The position numbers and the translations under genes were made by a program. Under the pieces are notes generated by a model. It was not told where the DNA came from. It ran no database searches and saw only the letters and a list, made by a program, of their open reading frames with translations. 33,009 nucleotides of DNA from Clostridia bacterium DTU022 (GTDB taxonomy: Bacteria; Bacillota; Dethiobacteria; DTU022): assembly GCA_001512835.1 (NCBI GenBank), contig LFRQ01000080.1, positions 846 to 33,854 on the forward strand. Direction: 5' to 3'. Positions 8,155-15,635 of the stretch are shown one piece after another (positions within the stretch are counted from its first letter, which is position 1; each line of letters starts with the position of its first letter).

Positions 8155-8186
8155 TAAAATAAGGTATGAGTGAGCGGTCACTCATA
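8155..8186 (+). promoter_or_regulatory. TetR operator at the tetR-kinase promoter
   Basis: A 22-bp perfect palindrome, TATGAGTGA-GCGG-TCACTCATA, spans 8165-8186. It follows a TAAAAT -10-like box at 8155-8160; the -35 is weak. It is the second copy of the site at 5511, so the regulator probably represses its own operon. The palindrome contains an ATG that is in frame with tetR, but it has no ribosome binding site. Confidence 0.8.
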
Positions 8187-8222
8187 CAACAGAATCTACA
8201 ACAGTTGTCCCGGGAGGTTTAC

Positions 8223-8873
8223 ATGAAAAAAAGATTCCACAAAGAGATTTTCGACCGGATCCCCGAAGAGAGGCGGAAAAACCTGCTGGAAACGGCCATC
8301 CATGAATTTGCCCACCACGGCTTCGACAATGCCAATATCAACACCATCGCCGAGAAGGCCGGCATCAGCGTCGGCTCCATCTATAAATACTTCGATACCA
8401 AGAAGGACCTCTTTTTAACCTGCGTTCACCACGGGGTGGAAACCCTGGAGCAGGTGCTCAACGAAGTCCTGGTTTCCCGGGAGCCCCTCCTGGTGAAACT
8501 GGAAAAAATTATCCGGCTGATCCAGGAACATTCCCGCAGCCAGCGCCACCTGATCATGCTTTACAACGAAATTACCGCGGAAAGCAATTCGGAACTTACC
8601 TGGGAGCTGGCCGCCGAGATGGAAACCATATCGGCTCGGGTCTACTCTTCCCTGGTGGAGCAGGCTCAGAAAGAGGGGATCATCAGCGGGGAATATTCTC
8701 CGCGGCTCTTCTCCTTTTTCCTGGACAACCTCTTCATGATGCTCCAGTTTTCCTATGCCTGCGACTATTACCGGGAACGCTTCAAAATCTATGCCGGAGA
8801 AGACATTCTGGAAAAGGACGAACTGGTGGTGGAACAGCTTATGAAGTTTATCAAAGCCTCGTTTAATCCATAA
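8223..8873 (+). CDS. TetR-family transcriptional regulator
   Basis: A 216-residue protein. The N-terminal helix-turn-helix lies at about 20-65 (ETAIHEFAHHGFDNANINTI, then AEKAGISVGSIYKYFDTKKDLF, the usual TetR recognition-helix pattern), followed by an all-helical ligand and dimer domain. The ATG at 8223 is chosen because GGGAGG precedes it by 6 bases. An in-frame ATG at 8166 would lie inside the operator palindrome and has no ribosome site. The kinase follows after 17 bases, so the two are co-transcribed. Its site also covers the aminotransferase promoter, 2.7 kb away on the other strand. The ligand is unknown; the operator's likeness to Bacillus FadR sites leaves an acyl-CoA possible, but the neighbours suggest a sugar or sugar-phosphate inducer. 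Confidence 0.9.
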   Translation: MKKRFHKEIFDRIPEERRKNLLETAIHEFAHHGFDNANINTIAEKAGISVGSIYKYFDTKKDLFLTCVHHGVETLEQVLNEVLVSREPLLVKLEKIIRLIQEHSRSQRHLIMLYNEITAESNSELTWELAAEMETISARVYSSLVEQAQKEGIISGEYSPRLFSFFLDNLFMMLQFSYACDYYRERFKIYAGEDILEKDELVVEQLMKFIKASFNP

Positions 8874-8890
8874 AAGCGGGAGGGGATATT

Positions 8891-10492
8891 GTGAAGGAGC
8901 CGTTGCGCGTCATTACCTACGATGTGGGCACTACGGGGCTCAAAACCTGCCTCTTTGAAATCGGCCAGCGGATCAGACTCCTGGAGTCGGAAACGGAGAG
9001 GTATAATCTCTACATCCTGGACAACGGCGGCGCCGAGCAGGACCCCCAGGAGTGGTGGGCGGCCATGGCCTCCACCACCCGCAAGCTCCTGGAGAAGACG
9101 GGCATCGATCCCCGGAGCATCGGCGGAATCTCTTTCTGCTCCCAGATGCAGGGGCTGGTGCTGGTGGACCGGGAGGGCGAACCGGTGCGCCGGGCCATGA
9201 GCTACATGGACCAGCGGGCCCGGGAAGAAATCCGGGAGGGGATGGCCCACGGCCTGCAAATCGCCGGGGCCAATATTGTCAAGCTGCTGGTCTCCCTGAA
9301 AGAAACAGGAGCGGTGGCCGCCAGCGTGAAGGACCCGGTCTGGAAATACAAGTGGGTGGAGAAAAACGAACCCGACCTTTTTCGCCGGGTCTACAAGTGG
9401 CTGGATGTGAAGGAATACTTAATTTCCCGCTGCACGGGGCAGTTTATTATGACCCGGGACTCCGCCTTCGCCACCCTGCTCTACAACATCCGGGAAGGGA
9501 AGCAGGGCTGGAGCAAGGCGGTCTGCAAGCTCCTGAAAGTCAACATGGACCATTTGCCCGAGATCAGGGAATCCACGGACCAGGTAGGGAAGCTGACGGC
9601 TCAGGCGGCGGCAGAGCTGGGTCTGGCCGAAGGAACCCCCGTCTTTGGCGGCGGCGGCGACGCCTCCCTGATCGGGGTGGGCGCCGGAGCCGTATCCAGC
9701 GGCGATACTCATATCTACGCGGGGACTTCCGGCTGGGTCTCCACGGTGGTGGACAAGTCCATCGTGGATGCCGGCGCCATGATCGCCGCCATCGTGGGCG
9801 CCCGCCCGGGAAAGTTCAACTACTTTGCCGAGATGGAGACGGCGGGGAAGTGCCTGGAATGGGTCAAAGATCACCTGGCCCTGGACGAAATCGGGATCTA
9901 CCTGCAGAAGATCCCCGTCAACGAATCCCCGGAAGCGGTATACCGCAGTTTATACGACTACATGACCGAGGTGGTAAAGGACGCCCCCGCCGGCTGCGGC
10001 GGAGTAATCTTCACCCCCTGGCTGCACGGCAACCGCTGCCCCTTTGAAGATCCCGGCGCCCGGGGGATGTTCTTCAACATCAGTCTGGAGACGGGCAAGA
10101 CGGAACTGATCCGGGCGGTCCTGGAAGGCATCTGCTTCCACCTGCGCTGGATGCTGGAGGCCCAGGAGAAGAAGGTCAAGACTTCCCCCGTGATCCGCTT
10201 TGTGGGCGGCGGCGCTCTCTCGGCAGTTACCTGCCAAATTCTGGCAGATGTCCTGGACCGGTCGGTGGAAACGGTGGAGAACCCGCAAAACGTGGGCGCC
10301 GTGGGCGCCGCCGTGGTCATCGCCGTGGGGTTGGGCCTGCTTAAATCCTTCGACCAGGCCAAGGAGCTTATTCCGGCGGTGCAAACCTTCCAACCCAACC
10401 GGGCCTTCAAAGAGGTATACGACCGCAACTATGCCGTATTTAAAAATCTCTACCGGGCCAATAAAAGGAGTTTTGCCCTGCTGAACAGTTGA
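8891..10492 (+). CDS. FGGY-family carbohydrate kinase (xylulokinase-like)
   Basis: A 533-residue cytoplasmic sugar kinase with both FGGY halves. The phosphate-1 motif is DVGTTGLKT (11-19). The substrate-side MDQR (106-109) and SFCSQMQG (81-88) match xylulokinase-type positions. The catalytic base is D257 in GGGGDAS, followed by YAGTSGW (276-282). The C-terminal adenosine motif is FVGGGALS (about 434-441). Family members phosphorylate pentuloses, fuculose, glycerol or similar polyols; the substrate here is unknown. The start is GTG at 8891 with GGGAGGGG 7 bases upstream. It is co-transcribed with tetR. A kinase plus a class II aldolase under one repressor suggests the classic phosphorylate-then-cleave scheme. 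Genome annotators might call it xylB, but the evidence does not reach that level. Confidence 0.88.
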   Translation: MKEPLRVITYDVGTTGLKTCLFEIGQRIRLLESETERYNLYILDNGGAEQDPQEWWAAMASTTRKLLEKTGIDPRSIGGISFCSQMQGLVLVDREGEPVRRAMSYMDQRAREEIREGMAHGLQIAGANIVKLLVSLKETGAVAASVKDPVWKYKWVEKNEPDLFRRVYKWLDVKEYLISRCTGQFIMTRDSAFATLLYNIREGKQGWSKAVCKLLKVNMDHLPEIRESTDQVGKLTAQAAAELGLAEGTPVFGGGGDASLIGVGAGAVSSGDTHIYAGTSGWVSTVVDKSIVDAGAMIAAIVGARPGKFNYFAEMETAGKCLEWVKDHLALDEIGIYLQKIPVNESPEAVYRSLYDYMTEVVKDAPAGCGGVIFTPWLHGNRCPFEDPGARGMFFNISLETGKTELIRAVLEGICFHLRWMLEAQEKKVKTSPVIRFVGGGALSAVTCQILADVLDRSVETVENPQNVGAVGAAVVIAVGLGLLKSFDQAKELIPAVQTFQPNRAFKEVYDRNYAVFKNLYRANKRSFALLNS

Positions 10493-10498
10493 CCGGGG

Positions 10499-10517
10499 CC
10501 CCTCCCGGCCGGGGAGG
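10499..10517 (+). other. GC hairpin after the kinase gene
   Basis: CCTCCC (10501-10506) pairs with GGGAGG (10512-10517) seven bases after the kinase stop. Only a weak T-rich tail follows, so this may slow or protect the transcript end. The clear terminator is at 10689. Confidence 0.4.
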
Positions 10518-10680
10518 CATTGCGTTTGGCAAACCTCGGGATCAATGGAAAAACCTGCTCGCCCAAGGCTTTTGAAGGAGGCGCCGGGTTGCCGGCTTGC
10601 ATTCATAGATAACGAATCTACGCAAACCCATTCCCAACGGTCTTGGAAGAGGCTTGGAATTGCCGGGGGCAGAAATACAT

Positions 10681-10726
10681 AAAAAATCGGGGCGGTCAGG
10701 TGTTCACCCGGCCGCCCCTCTTATTT
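10681..10726. terminator. Bidirectional intrinsic terminator
   Basis: The stem GGGGCGG (10689-10695) / CCGCCCC (10712-10718) has an inner GGTG/CACC. It is followed on the plus strand by TCTTATTT and on the minus strand by a T6 run (A6 at 10681-10686). It lies between the convergent kinase and DUF3048 genes and serves both. Confidence 0.85.
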
Positions 10727-10783
10727 CGCTTTAAAACATCCCCTTAAAATAGGGCAGCGGTTAAAAACCGCCGGCACCTTCTC

Positions 10784-11719
10784 CTACTCCTTTACCACCT
10801 GGATCCAGCTGTTGCCGTACTCCAGATCAACAGGCTTCCCATCCTGGTACAGGTAGCGGGTGGTGCCGCCAGTCTTCTCCCAGCGCAGTGCGTACTTGCG
10901 GCCCCCTTCGTAAAGAGTGGCCCGGCCGCTGCCCTCCAGGTCGATATCCAGCAGGGAGGTCCCCGGAACGGGGGTATGCCGGTTCTCCCGGACGATTACC
11001 CGCCGGCAGTAGTACTGCTGGCCGCTTTCCCGGTCCGTATGGGGCTGGCCGTTGACAAAGCGCAGGTATACCTCCCGCTCCTCATCGTAGATATATTTCA
11101 CCTTGTTGTCGCGGTGGTAGGTGATCTCCACCTCCCGCCCTTCTTCATAACCCGGCGGAAGCTGGGGCGGCTCCACGATGATGGTCCGCACCTGGGATTC
11201 CCCCCGGGCCTGATACATCTTCTCCAGGCTGGTATAAAGATTGTGGGGGGCGCGCCGGCTGCTGTCCCGCCAGAAATAGGAACCGTACTGCACCTGCTTT
11301 AGCTTCAGCCCCCGGATCAACTCCGCCGTCCGATCGGAGTAGCCGGCAAAACCTACCACGCCGCCGTGCTCCAGGGCCTGGACGGCAAAATAGGGGCGCA
11401 GGCTTCTCACGGGACCGATGGTAAAGTTCTCTTCCAGGGCGGTATCGAACACCGCCATGAAGCGGGTGATTCCCCCCTCCACCAGGAATTCATAGACGAT
11501 GCTGGCCTGCTGCAGGCCCGACTGCGGCCGGGCGGCGGCATGGTTATTAATGATCACCAAGACGGGGTCCACTTTCCGCAGTTCCATCCGGGGATCCTCC
11601 GCCGCTTCCTCTTTTTCCTCTTCTTCGGCCACCTCTTCATCGCCGCGGGAGCAGCCCGCTCCTAAAAGCAGGCCGGCAATCAATAGAATCCCGCTGATGA
11701 TATATAACGCTTTCTTCAT
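10784..11719 (-). CDS. DUF3048 (YerB-type) lipoprotein
   Basis: A 311-residue lipoprotein. The N-terminus MKKALYIISGILLIAGLLLG leads into a lipobox (LGAGC) with lipidated C23, then a Glu-rich linker. The DUF3048 domain follows, with features such as NNHAAARPQSGL, EFLVEGGITRFMAVF, GPVRSLRPYF and the C-terminal DGKPV...YGNSWIQVV. The B. subtilis relative is YerB; the molecular function is unknown. The start is placed at 11719 because AAGGAAG precedes that ATG and it opens the signal peptide. An in-frame extension back to 11872 would add 51 basic, non-hydrophobic residues and would run into the promoter of the divergent DUF362 gene. Monocistronic, ending at the terminator near 10700. Confidence 0.88.
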   Translation of the reverse strand: MKKALYIISGILLIAGLLLGAGCSRGDEEVAEEEEKEEAAEDPRMELRKVDPVLVIINNHAAARPQSGLQQASIVYEFLVEGGITRFMAVFDTALEENFTIGPVRSLRPYFAVQALEHGGVVGFAGYSDRTAELIRGLKLKQVQYGSYFWRDSSRRAPHNLYTSLEKMYQARGESQVRTIIVEPPQLPPGYEEGREVEITYHRDNKVKYIYDEEREVYLRFVNGQPHTDRESGQQYYCRRVIVRENRHTPVPGTSLLDIDLEGSGRATLYEGGRKYALRWEKTGGTTRYLYQDGKPVDLEYGNSWIQVVKE

Positions 11720-11865
11720 CTTCCTTCCCCCCGCTGTGGCCATGGATTGGTTAGAACTTCTACAAGGAGAAAAGGTTTTCCTGTTATTCTTTTTAATCGG
11801 CCAGCGGGAGCAAAAAACGGCTTTTAGGAGGCACTGGAAAGGAAAAGAGGCCTTTTGCCTTCCCG

Positions 11866-11895
11866 TTGACATCTATGGCAGAAAATTGTTATAAT
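11866..11895 (+). promoter_or_regulatory. Sigma-A promoter of the DUF362 gene
   Basis: TTGACA (11866-11871) and TATAAT (11890-11895) match consensus perfectly with an 18-base spacer, about 47 bases before the ATG at 11942. Confidence 0.88.
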
Positions 11896-11941
11896 TGTCG
11901 CAGTATAATCAATTTTGCCCGCTCAAGGAGGCAGCAAGATC

Positions 11942-13270
11942 ATGGGTAAAATCCCCGTTTCCATCGTCCGTTACCGGGAACCGTATACCTCGGTGAAAGA
12001 GGCCGTTTTAAGCTGCGGCGGACTGGACCGGATGCCGCCAAAAGCCCGCGTCTTCATCAAGCCGAACATCGTCTTCTGGACCAAAGCCTGTGCCTTTCCC
12101 AAGTGGGGGGTGATTACCACCTCCCGGGTAATCGAGGACGCCGTCGTCCTTCTGAAAGAGCACGGCATCGAGGAGATCACCATCGGAGAAGGAATCATGA
12201 CCGACCCCAAGGATACGGAGACTCCCGCCCATGCCTTCAAAACCCTGGGCTACGACAATTTGCGCCGGCGCTACGGCGTCAAATATATCAATATCATGGA
12301 ACGCCCCTTTGAAAAGGTGGACCTGGGAGACGGGGTCATCCTAAGGATGAATAAAGACATCCTGGACAGCGACTTCGTGGTCAATATTCCAGTGATGAAG
12401 ACCCACAACCAGACCGTGGTCAGCCTGGGCATTAAAAACCTGAAGGGGACCATCGATGTGGCCTCCCGCAAGAAGTGCCACGGACCGGATCCGGAGAAAA
12501 ACCTTCATTTCCATGTCTCCAAGCTGGCCGACCCGATGCCGCCCATGCTCACCATCATCGACGGCATCTATAGCCTGGGGCGCGGCCCCAGCTTCGACGG
12601 CAAGATGAAGCGGAGCAACCTGCTGGTGGCCTCCCCCGATTTCCTGGCCGCCGACATGGTGGGGGCCCGGGTTCTGGGGTACGAACCGGAAAGGGTGCCC
12701 CACCTGGCCCTGGCGGCCCGCAGGCGCAGCCGTCCCCTGGATCTTTCCGACGTGGAGATCCGGGGAGAAAAGCTGGAAGATGTAATCTCTTTCCACGAGT
12801 ATGACTTCGACTATGTAAGCGACGAGAACGGGGAGATGCCCGTGCCTCTGGCCAAGCAGGGCATTACCGGGATCTTTTACCGCAAGTTTGACGACACCAT
12901 GTGCACCTACTGCTCCGCCTACAACGGCCTGGTGCTCAACGCCATCAGGTACGCCTGGAAGGGTGAGCCCTGGGACCGGATCGAAGTGCTGACGGGCAAG
13001 TCGATGCGGCCGGCTCCCGGCATGAAGGCGACCATTCTCCTGGGGCAGTGCATGTACAACCTGAACCGGAACCACCCCAATATTAACAAGCTCATTGCCG
13101 TAAAAGGCTGCCCCCCGGATCCGCAGGAAGTGGTGAGCGCCCTGCACGAGGCGGGCATCCAGGTTGAGCCCTCCCTCTTCGAACAGGTGGAATCCCTGCC
13201 CGGCTATTTCATGAGCCGCTATGAAGGGAAGACGGAATTCGATGAGTCCTTCTTCCGGGTAGAGATCTAG
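11942..13270 (+). CDS. DUF362 domain protein with a cysteine-bearing C-terminus
   Basis: A 442-residue cytoplasmic protein with the DUF362 core: VFIKPNIV near the N-terminus, the VVNIPVMKTHNQTVVSLGIK block, then NLKGTIDVASRKK and IIDGIYSLGRGPSFDGK. The last third carries CTYC, GQC and KGCPPDP cysteines, a spacing that could hold an Fe-S cluster or metal, although no standard ferredoxin motif is present. DUF362 proteins often accompany redox or corrinoid functions, but no reaction is established for this subgroup. The ATG at 11942 has AAGGAGG 10 bases upstream; the in-frame TTG at 11915 has no such support. The strong consensus promoter suggests steady expression. It appears monocistronic. Confidence 0.85.
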   Translation: MGKIPVSIVRYREPYTSVKEAVLSCGGLDRMPPKARVFIKPNIVFWTKACAFPKWGVITTSRVIEDAVVLLKEHGIEEITIGEGIMTDPKDTETPAHAFKTLGYDNLRRRYGVKYINIMERPFEKVDLGDGVILRMNKDILDSDFVVNIPVMKTHNQTVVSLGIKNLKGTIDVASRKKCHGPDPEKNLHFHVSKLADPMPPMLTIIDGIYSLGRGPSFDGKMKRSNLLVASPDFLAADMVGARVLGYEPERVPHLALAARRRSRPLDLSDVEIRGEKLEDVISFHEYDFDYVSDENGEMPVPLAKQGITGIFYRKFDDTMCTYCSAYNGLVLNAIRYAWKGEPWDRIEVLTGKSMRPAPGMKATILLGQCMYNLNRNHPNINKLIAVKGCPPDPQEVVSALHEAGIQVEPSLFEQVESLPGYFMSRYEGKTEFDESFFRVEI

Positions 13271-13501
13271 CGGGAGGCGGCACCGGCCTTCCCGCTCCAG
13301 CCGGGCGGCGCTCCCGGTGATATTCACAAACTCCCTTGATGTCTTTTATGCCAGGCCAGGGGCACCGGAGCCGCTTCCAGGCGCACCAGGCTATAATCAA
13401 AAACCCCCGCCGGTGATATTCTACAACGCCGCGTCAAAAATCGCCCTGCAAGTATCTTCTTGTCCAGGCATTTTTAGCTTTTCTTCATCACATGATAGTA
13501 C
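13271..13501 (+). other. Intergenic gap with two adjacent hairpins
   Basis: No gene is seen. AGCGGGA (13269-13275) pairs with TCCCGCT (13290-13296), and CCGGG (13301-13305) pairs with CCCGG right after it; neither has a T-run. TATAAT at 13393-13398 has no matching -35. CCGGTGATATTC occurs twice about 96 bases apart (13314 and 13410), possibly by chance. Confidence 0.35.
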
Positions 13502-14548
13502 ATGAAAAAAAGCGCCCTGGAGCCGCCAAAAGAGATGTCCGCCCTAAAAGTTGGGGCGGTGTATATCGGCACCGTGGTCGGCGCAGGCTTTGCCTCGGGG
13601 CAGGAAATCCTGCAGTTCTTCGGCTATTTCGGGCTGTGGGGCCTGGCGGGCCTGGCTCTGGCCACGCTGCTTTTCGGCCTTCTGGGAGCTAAAGTAATGC
13701 TCATCGCCCAGCGCAGCGGGAAAGGCTCTTACAGCCGGGTCATCGATGCCGTGGGCGGCCGCCGGCTGGGCCCCTTCATCAGCATGGTCATTACTTTCTT
13801 TCTCTTTGGGATTTTCGTGGCCATGGTTGCCGGTACGGGGGCTGTTTTTGAGCAGGAATTTAATCTTCCCCGATCCCTGGGCCTGGCCGTCATGGCCGGG
13901 ATCTCCGCAGTAACCGTTCTCTCGGGCCTGGGCCGAGTCATCGATACCATCAGCGGGGTAGTCCCCTTTTTAATTGCCGCGGTTTTGGGGGTGGGGCTCT
14001 ACATACTTTTTTCCGGTCCCCTGGATTTAAGCTGGTCCGCCCCGGCCAGGGCCACCCTGCCCTGCTGGCCCCTCTCCGGCCTGGCCTACGTCTCCTACAA
14101 TCTCACCCTGGCCGTTCCCATCCTGGCGCCCATGGGCACCCTGGCCGGTTCCAGGACGCTGATAAAAGGCGCTCTTTGGGGAGCTTTGGGCCTGGGGGTC
14201 CCCGCCCTGGTAATACTGCTGACCATCCTGGCCGGGGCTCCCGAGGCCAGCGGTTACGAAATCCCCATGCTGGCCATGGCGGGAAGGGTGGCTCCGGCCG
14301 TCAGGAAGGCATACACCCTGGTCCTGGTGGCCGAAGTTTATACGACGGCCATCGGCAGCCTCTACGGCTTTGTCTCCCGCCTGGTTCCCGGCCAAAGCCC
14401 CCATTTTAAGCCGGTTACCCTGCTGGTGGCCCTGGGGGCATTTTTTGCCGGTCACCTGGGGTTTTCCCAAATAGTGGCCACAGTATATCCCGCCATCGGC
14501 CTGGCCGGCTTTGTCTTTCTGGCCGCCCTGGCTTTTAAAAAGATTTAA
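13502..14548 (+). CDS. YkvI-family (COG3949) membrane transporter-like protein
   Basis: A 348-residue integral membrane protein with about ten hydrophobic helices. The N-terminal signature VGAVYIGTVVGAGFASGQEI, followed by LQFFGYFG, is diagnostic of the YkvI group, distant relatives of LeuT-fold amino-acid transporters with an unwound first helix at GTVVGAGFASG. The substrate is unknown. The assigned ATG at 13502 has a poor ribosome site; ATG 13535 (M12) is an alternative that keeps the whole first helix. Its stop codon overlaps the stop of the opposing 3D-domain gene. Confidence 0.82.
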   Translation: MKKSALEPPKEMSALKVGAVYIGTVVGAGFASGQEILQFFGYFGLWGLAGLALATLLFGLLGAKVMLIAQRSGKGSYSRVIDAVGGRRLGPFISMVITFFLFGIFVAMVAGTGAVFEQEFNLPRSLGLAVMAGISAVTVLSGLGRVIDTISGVVPFLIAAVLGVGLYILFSGPLDLSWSAPARATLPCWPLSGLAYVSYNLTLAVPILAPMGTLAGSRTLIKGALWGALGLGVPALVILLTILAGAPEASGYEIPMLAMAGRVAPAVRKAYTLVLVAEVYTTAIGSLYGFVSRLVPGQSPHFKPVTLLVALGAFFAGHLGFSQIVATVYPAIGLAGFVFLAALAFKKI

Positions 14549-15006
14549 TCCTCCTCCGGATCCGGTAATTTGATAATCACCAGGCGCTGCTGCGTGCCGA
14601 ATTCCAGGCATTCTTTCCTGGTGGATGCAGCCAAATCGATGTCATTGGGGCCAATGGAGCTGCCCCGGTCGTTAACCGTGCGCCAGCCCAGGCCTTCCAC
14701 ATAGATCCGCGTGCCGAAAGGTATGTTGGGTCCGGCGGCCGCTGTTTCTCCCGGCACCACTTTGCCGCCGCTGGCAGTCCGGGAGGGATCCCCCGAAAAA
14801 TCCCAGCCGCCAATGGCATCGGGAGCCAGGGGCGCGTACATGCTTACGTTCATCAACTTAACCTGGTATTCTTCCGATTTTCGCTCCATTTCCCGGGCCT
14901 CCAGGACCTCCTGCCTGGCCAGGTGCAATTGATGTGTCAGGTTTATAAGAAGCAAGATCAATAGTACATAACCGGCAATGATCAATACTGTTTTCCTGGA
15001 AAGCAC
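14545..15006 (-). CDS. Membrane-anchored 3D-domain protein (cell-wall hydrolase-like)
   Basis: A 153-residue protein. A single N-terminal helix (about 5-23) anchors it, a short helical linker follows (25-50), and a 3D domain (double-psi beta barrel) occupies about 52-147. Motifs are NVSMYAP, TASGGKVVPGETAAAG, IPFGTRIYVEGLGWRTVNDRG and GPNDIDLA. The conserved aspartates D113, D122 and D124 give the family its name and resemble the MltA lytic transglycosylase site. It probably acts on peptidoglycan outside the membrane, as in B. subtilis YuiC/YocH-type proteins. The start is GTG (15004-15006), with AGGAGGT 9 bases upstream. Its 3' end overlaps the YkvI-like gene by 4 bases, tail to tail. Confidence 0.88.
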   Translation of the reverse strand: MLSRKTVLIIAGYVLLILLLINLTHQLHLARQEVLEAREMERKSEEYQVKLMNVSMYAPLAPDAIGGWDFSGDPSRTASGGKVVPGETAAAGPNIPFGTRIYVEGLGWRTVNDRGSSIGPNDIDLAASTRKECLEFGTQQRLVIIKLPDPEED

Positions 15007-15109
15007 CGCCCGTTGACCTCCTAAACGCTCTCTTGTAACAATTGGCTTTTTTATTATTTGCAGCTTTCCCTAGTTTACCCGCGCCCGGGCGAGACGGGAA
15101 TGAGCCTGA

Positions 15110-15188
15110 GGGGACGGTGACTTTGGTTCATTGGAAATCTGGCCCCTAGTGGCAAACTAGTTAATGGTGAGCCAAAGTCACCATCCCC
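15110..15188. repeat. REP/MITE-like inverted-repeat element
   Basis: A 79-bp element bounded by 21-bp terminal inverted repeats matching at 19 of 21 positions (left 15110-15130, starting GGGGACGGTGACTTTGG; right 15168-15188, ending AAAGTCACCATCCCC). An internal CTAGT/ACTAG hairpin lies at 15146-15160. It codes for nothing. A related, more diverged pair of ends lies at 18099-18350. It sits just upstream of the PadR promoter. Confidence 0.7.
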
Positions 15189-15240
15189 CTGGGCCGAATA
15201 CGCTGCCCGGAAAAAATTTTAGCCTGGGGGGAGTCTTGGA

Positions 15241-15269
15241 TTGACAAATATATCATGGTGTGATATAAT
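15241..15269 (+). promoter_or_regulatory. Perfect sigma-A promoter of the PadR operon
   Basis: TTGACA (15241-15246), a 17-base spacer and TATAAT (15264-15269) are all consensus. The spacer and -10 are covered by a PadR-type palindrome, so the operon should be strongly on when derepressed. Confidence 0.9.
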
Positions 15270-15297
15270 ACGTCGTGATATATCATGCTATGATGTA
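15249..15297. promoter_or_regulatory. Tandem operators for PadR autoregulation
   Basis: Site 1 is TATATCA-TGGTG-TGATATA (15249-15267, perfect). Site 2 is TATATCA-TGCTA-TGATGTA (15279-15297, one mismatch). Their centres are 30 bases apart, about three helical turns on the same face. TGATATATCA (15276-15285) is a further palindrome overlapping site 2. Assignment to PadR is inferred from position. Confidence 0.75.
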
Positions 15298-15317
15298 AGC
15301 ACGAGGAGAGGTGTATT

Positions 15318-15635
15318 GTGAACTGGGAAAAACTCCGCCGGCGCTATATCCCCATGAGCGAAACCATGTTTTACATTTTGTTTTCCTTGCAGGAAGAGCG
15401 CCACGGCTACGCCATCATGCAGCATGTCAAAGAGCTGACGGGGGGGCGCATTATTCTCGGGGCGGGCACGGTCTACTCCACCATCGGCAAGCTAGAACGC
15501 GACGGCCTGATCAAAGCTGTCAGCGAAGAAAACCGCCGCAAGACGTACTTGATCACTGAGGCGGGCAACCGGATTCTGCGCGAGGAAGCGGCACGCATTG
15601 CCGAACTATATCAACACGCGGAGGTGCTGCTATGA
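15318..15635 (+). CDS. PadR-family transcriptional regulator
   Basis: A 105-residue winged-helix repressor of the short PadR type: MSETMFYILFSLQEERHGYA, then IMQHVKELTGGRI, GAGTVYSTIGKLERDGLI and the wing EENRRKTYLITEAG, ending in a short dimerisation helix. The start is GTG at 15318 with GAGGAGAGG upstream. It overlaps the next gene by 4 bases (ATGA), indicating translational coupling. It probably represses its own operon through the tandem palindromes at 15249-15297. PadR proteins of this kind typically sense drugs, peptides or envelope conditions and control adjacent exporters. Confidence 0.92.
   Translation: MNWEKLRRRYIPMSETMFYILFSLQEERHGYAIMQHVKELTGGRIILGAGTVYSTIGKLERDGLIKAVSEENRRKTYLITEAGNRILREEAARIAELYQHAEVLL

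Noticed and set aside
8166..8222. Longer TetR start at ATG 8166
   Set aside because: That ATG lies inside the operator palindrome and has no ribosome binding site; ATG 8223 has GGGAGG and gives a normal TetR N-terminus.
11720..11872. N-terminal extension of the DUF3048 gene by 51 residues
   Set aside because: It would bury the signal peptide and lipobox and overlap the promoter of the divergent DUF362 gene; AAGGAAG marks the ATG at 11719.
12341..13327. Long open frame (328 residues) antisense to the DUF362 gene
   Set aside because: It lies fully opposite a recognised conserved protein, its composition is Gly/His/Gln-rich as expected for a GC-rich shadow, and it has no recognisable domain.
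13393..13398. TATAAT as promoter for the YkvI-like gene
   Set aside because: No -35-like hexamer at a suitable distance upstream.
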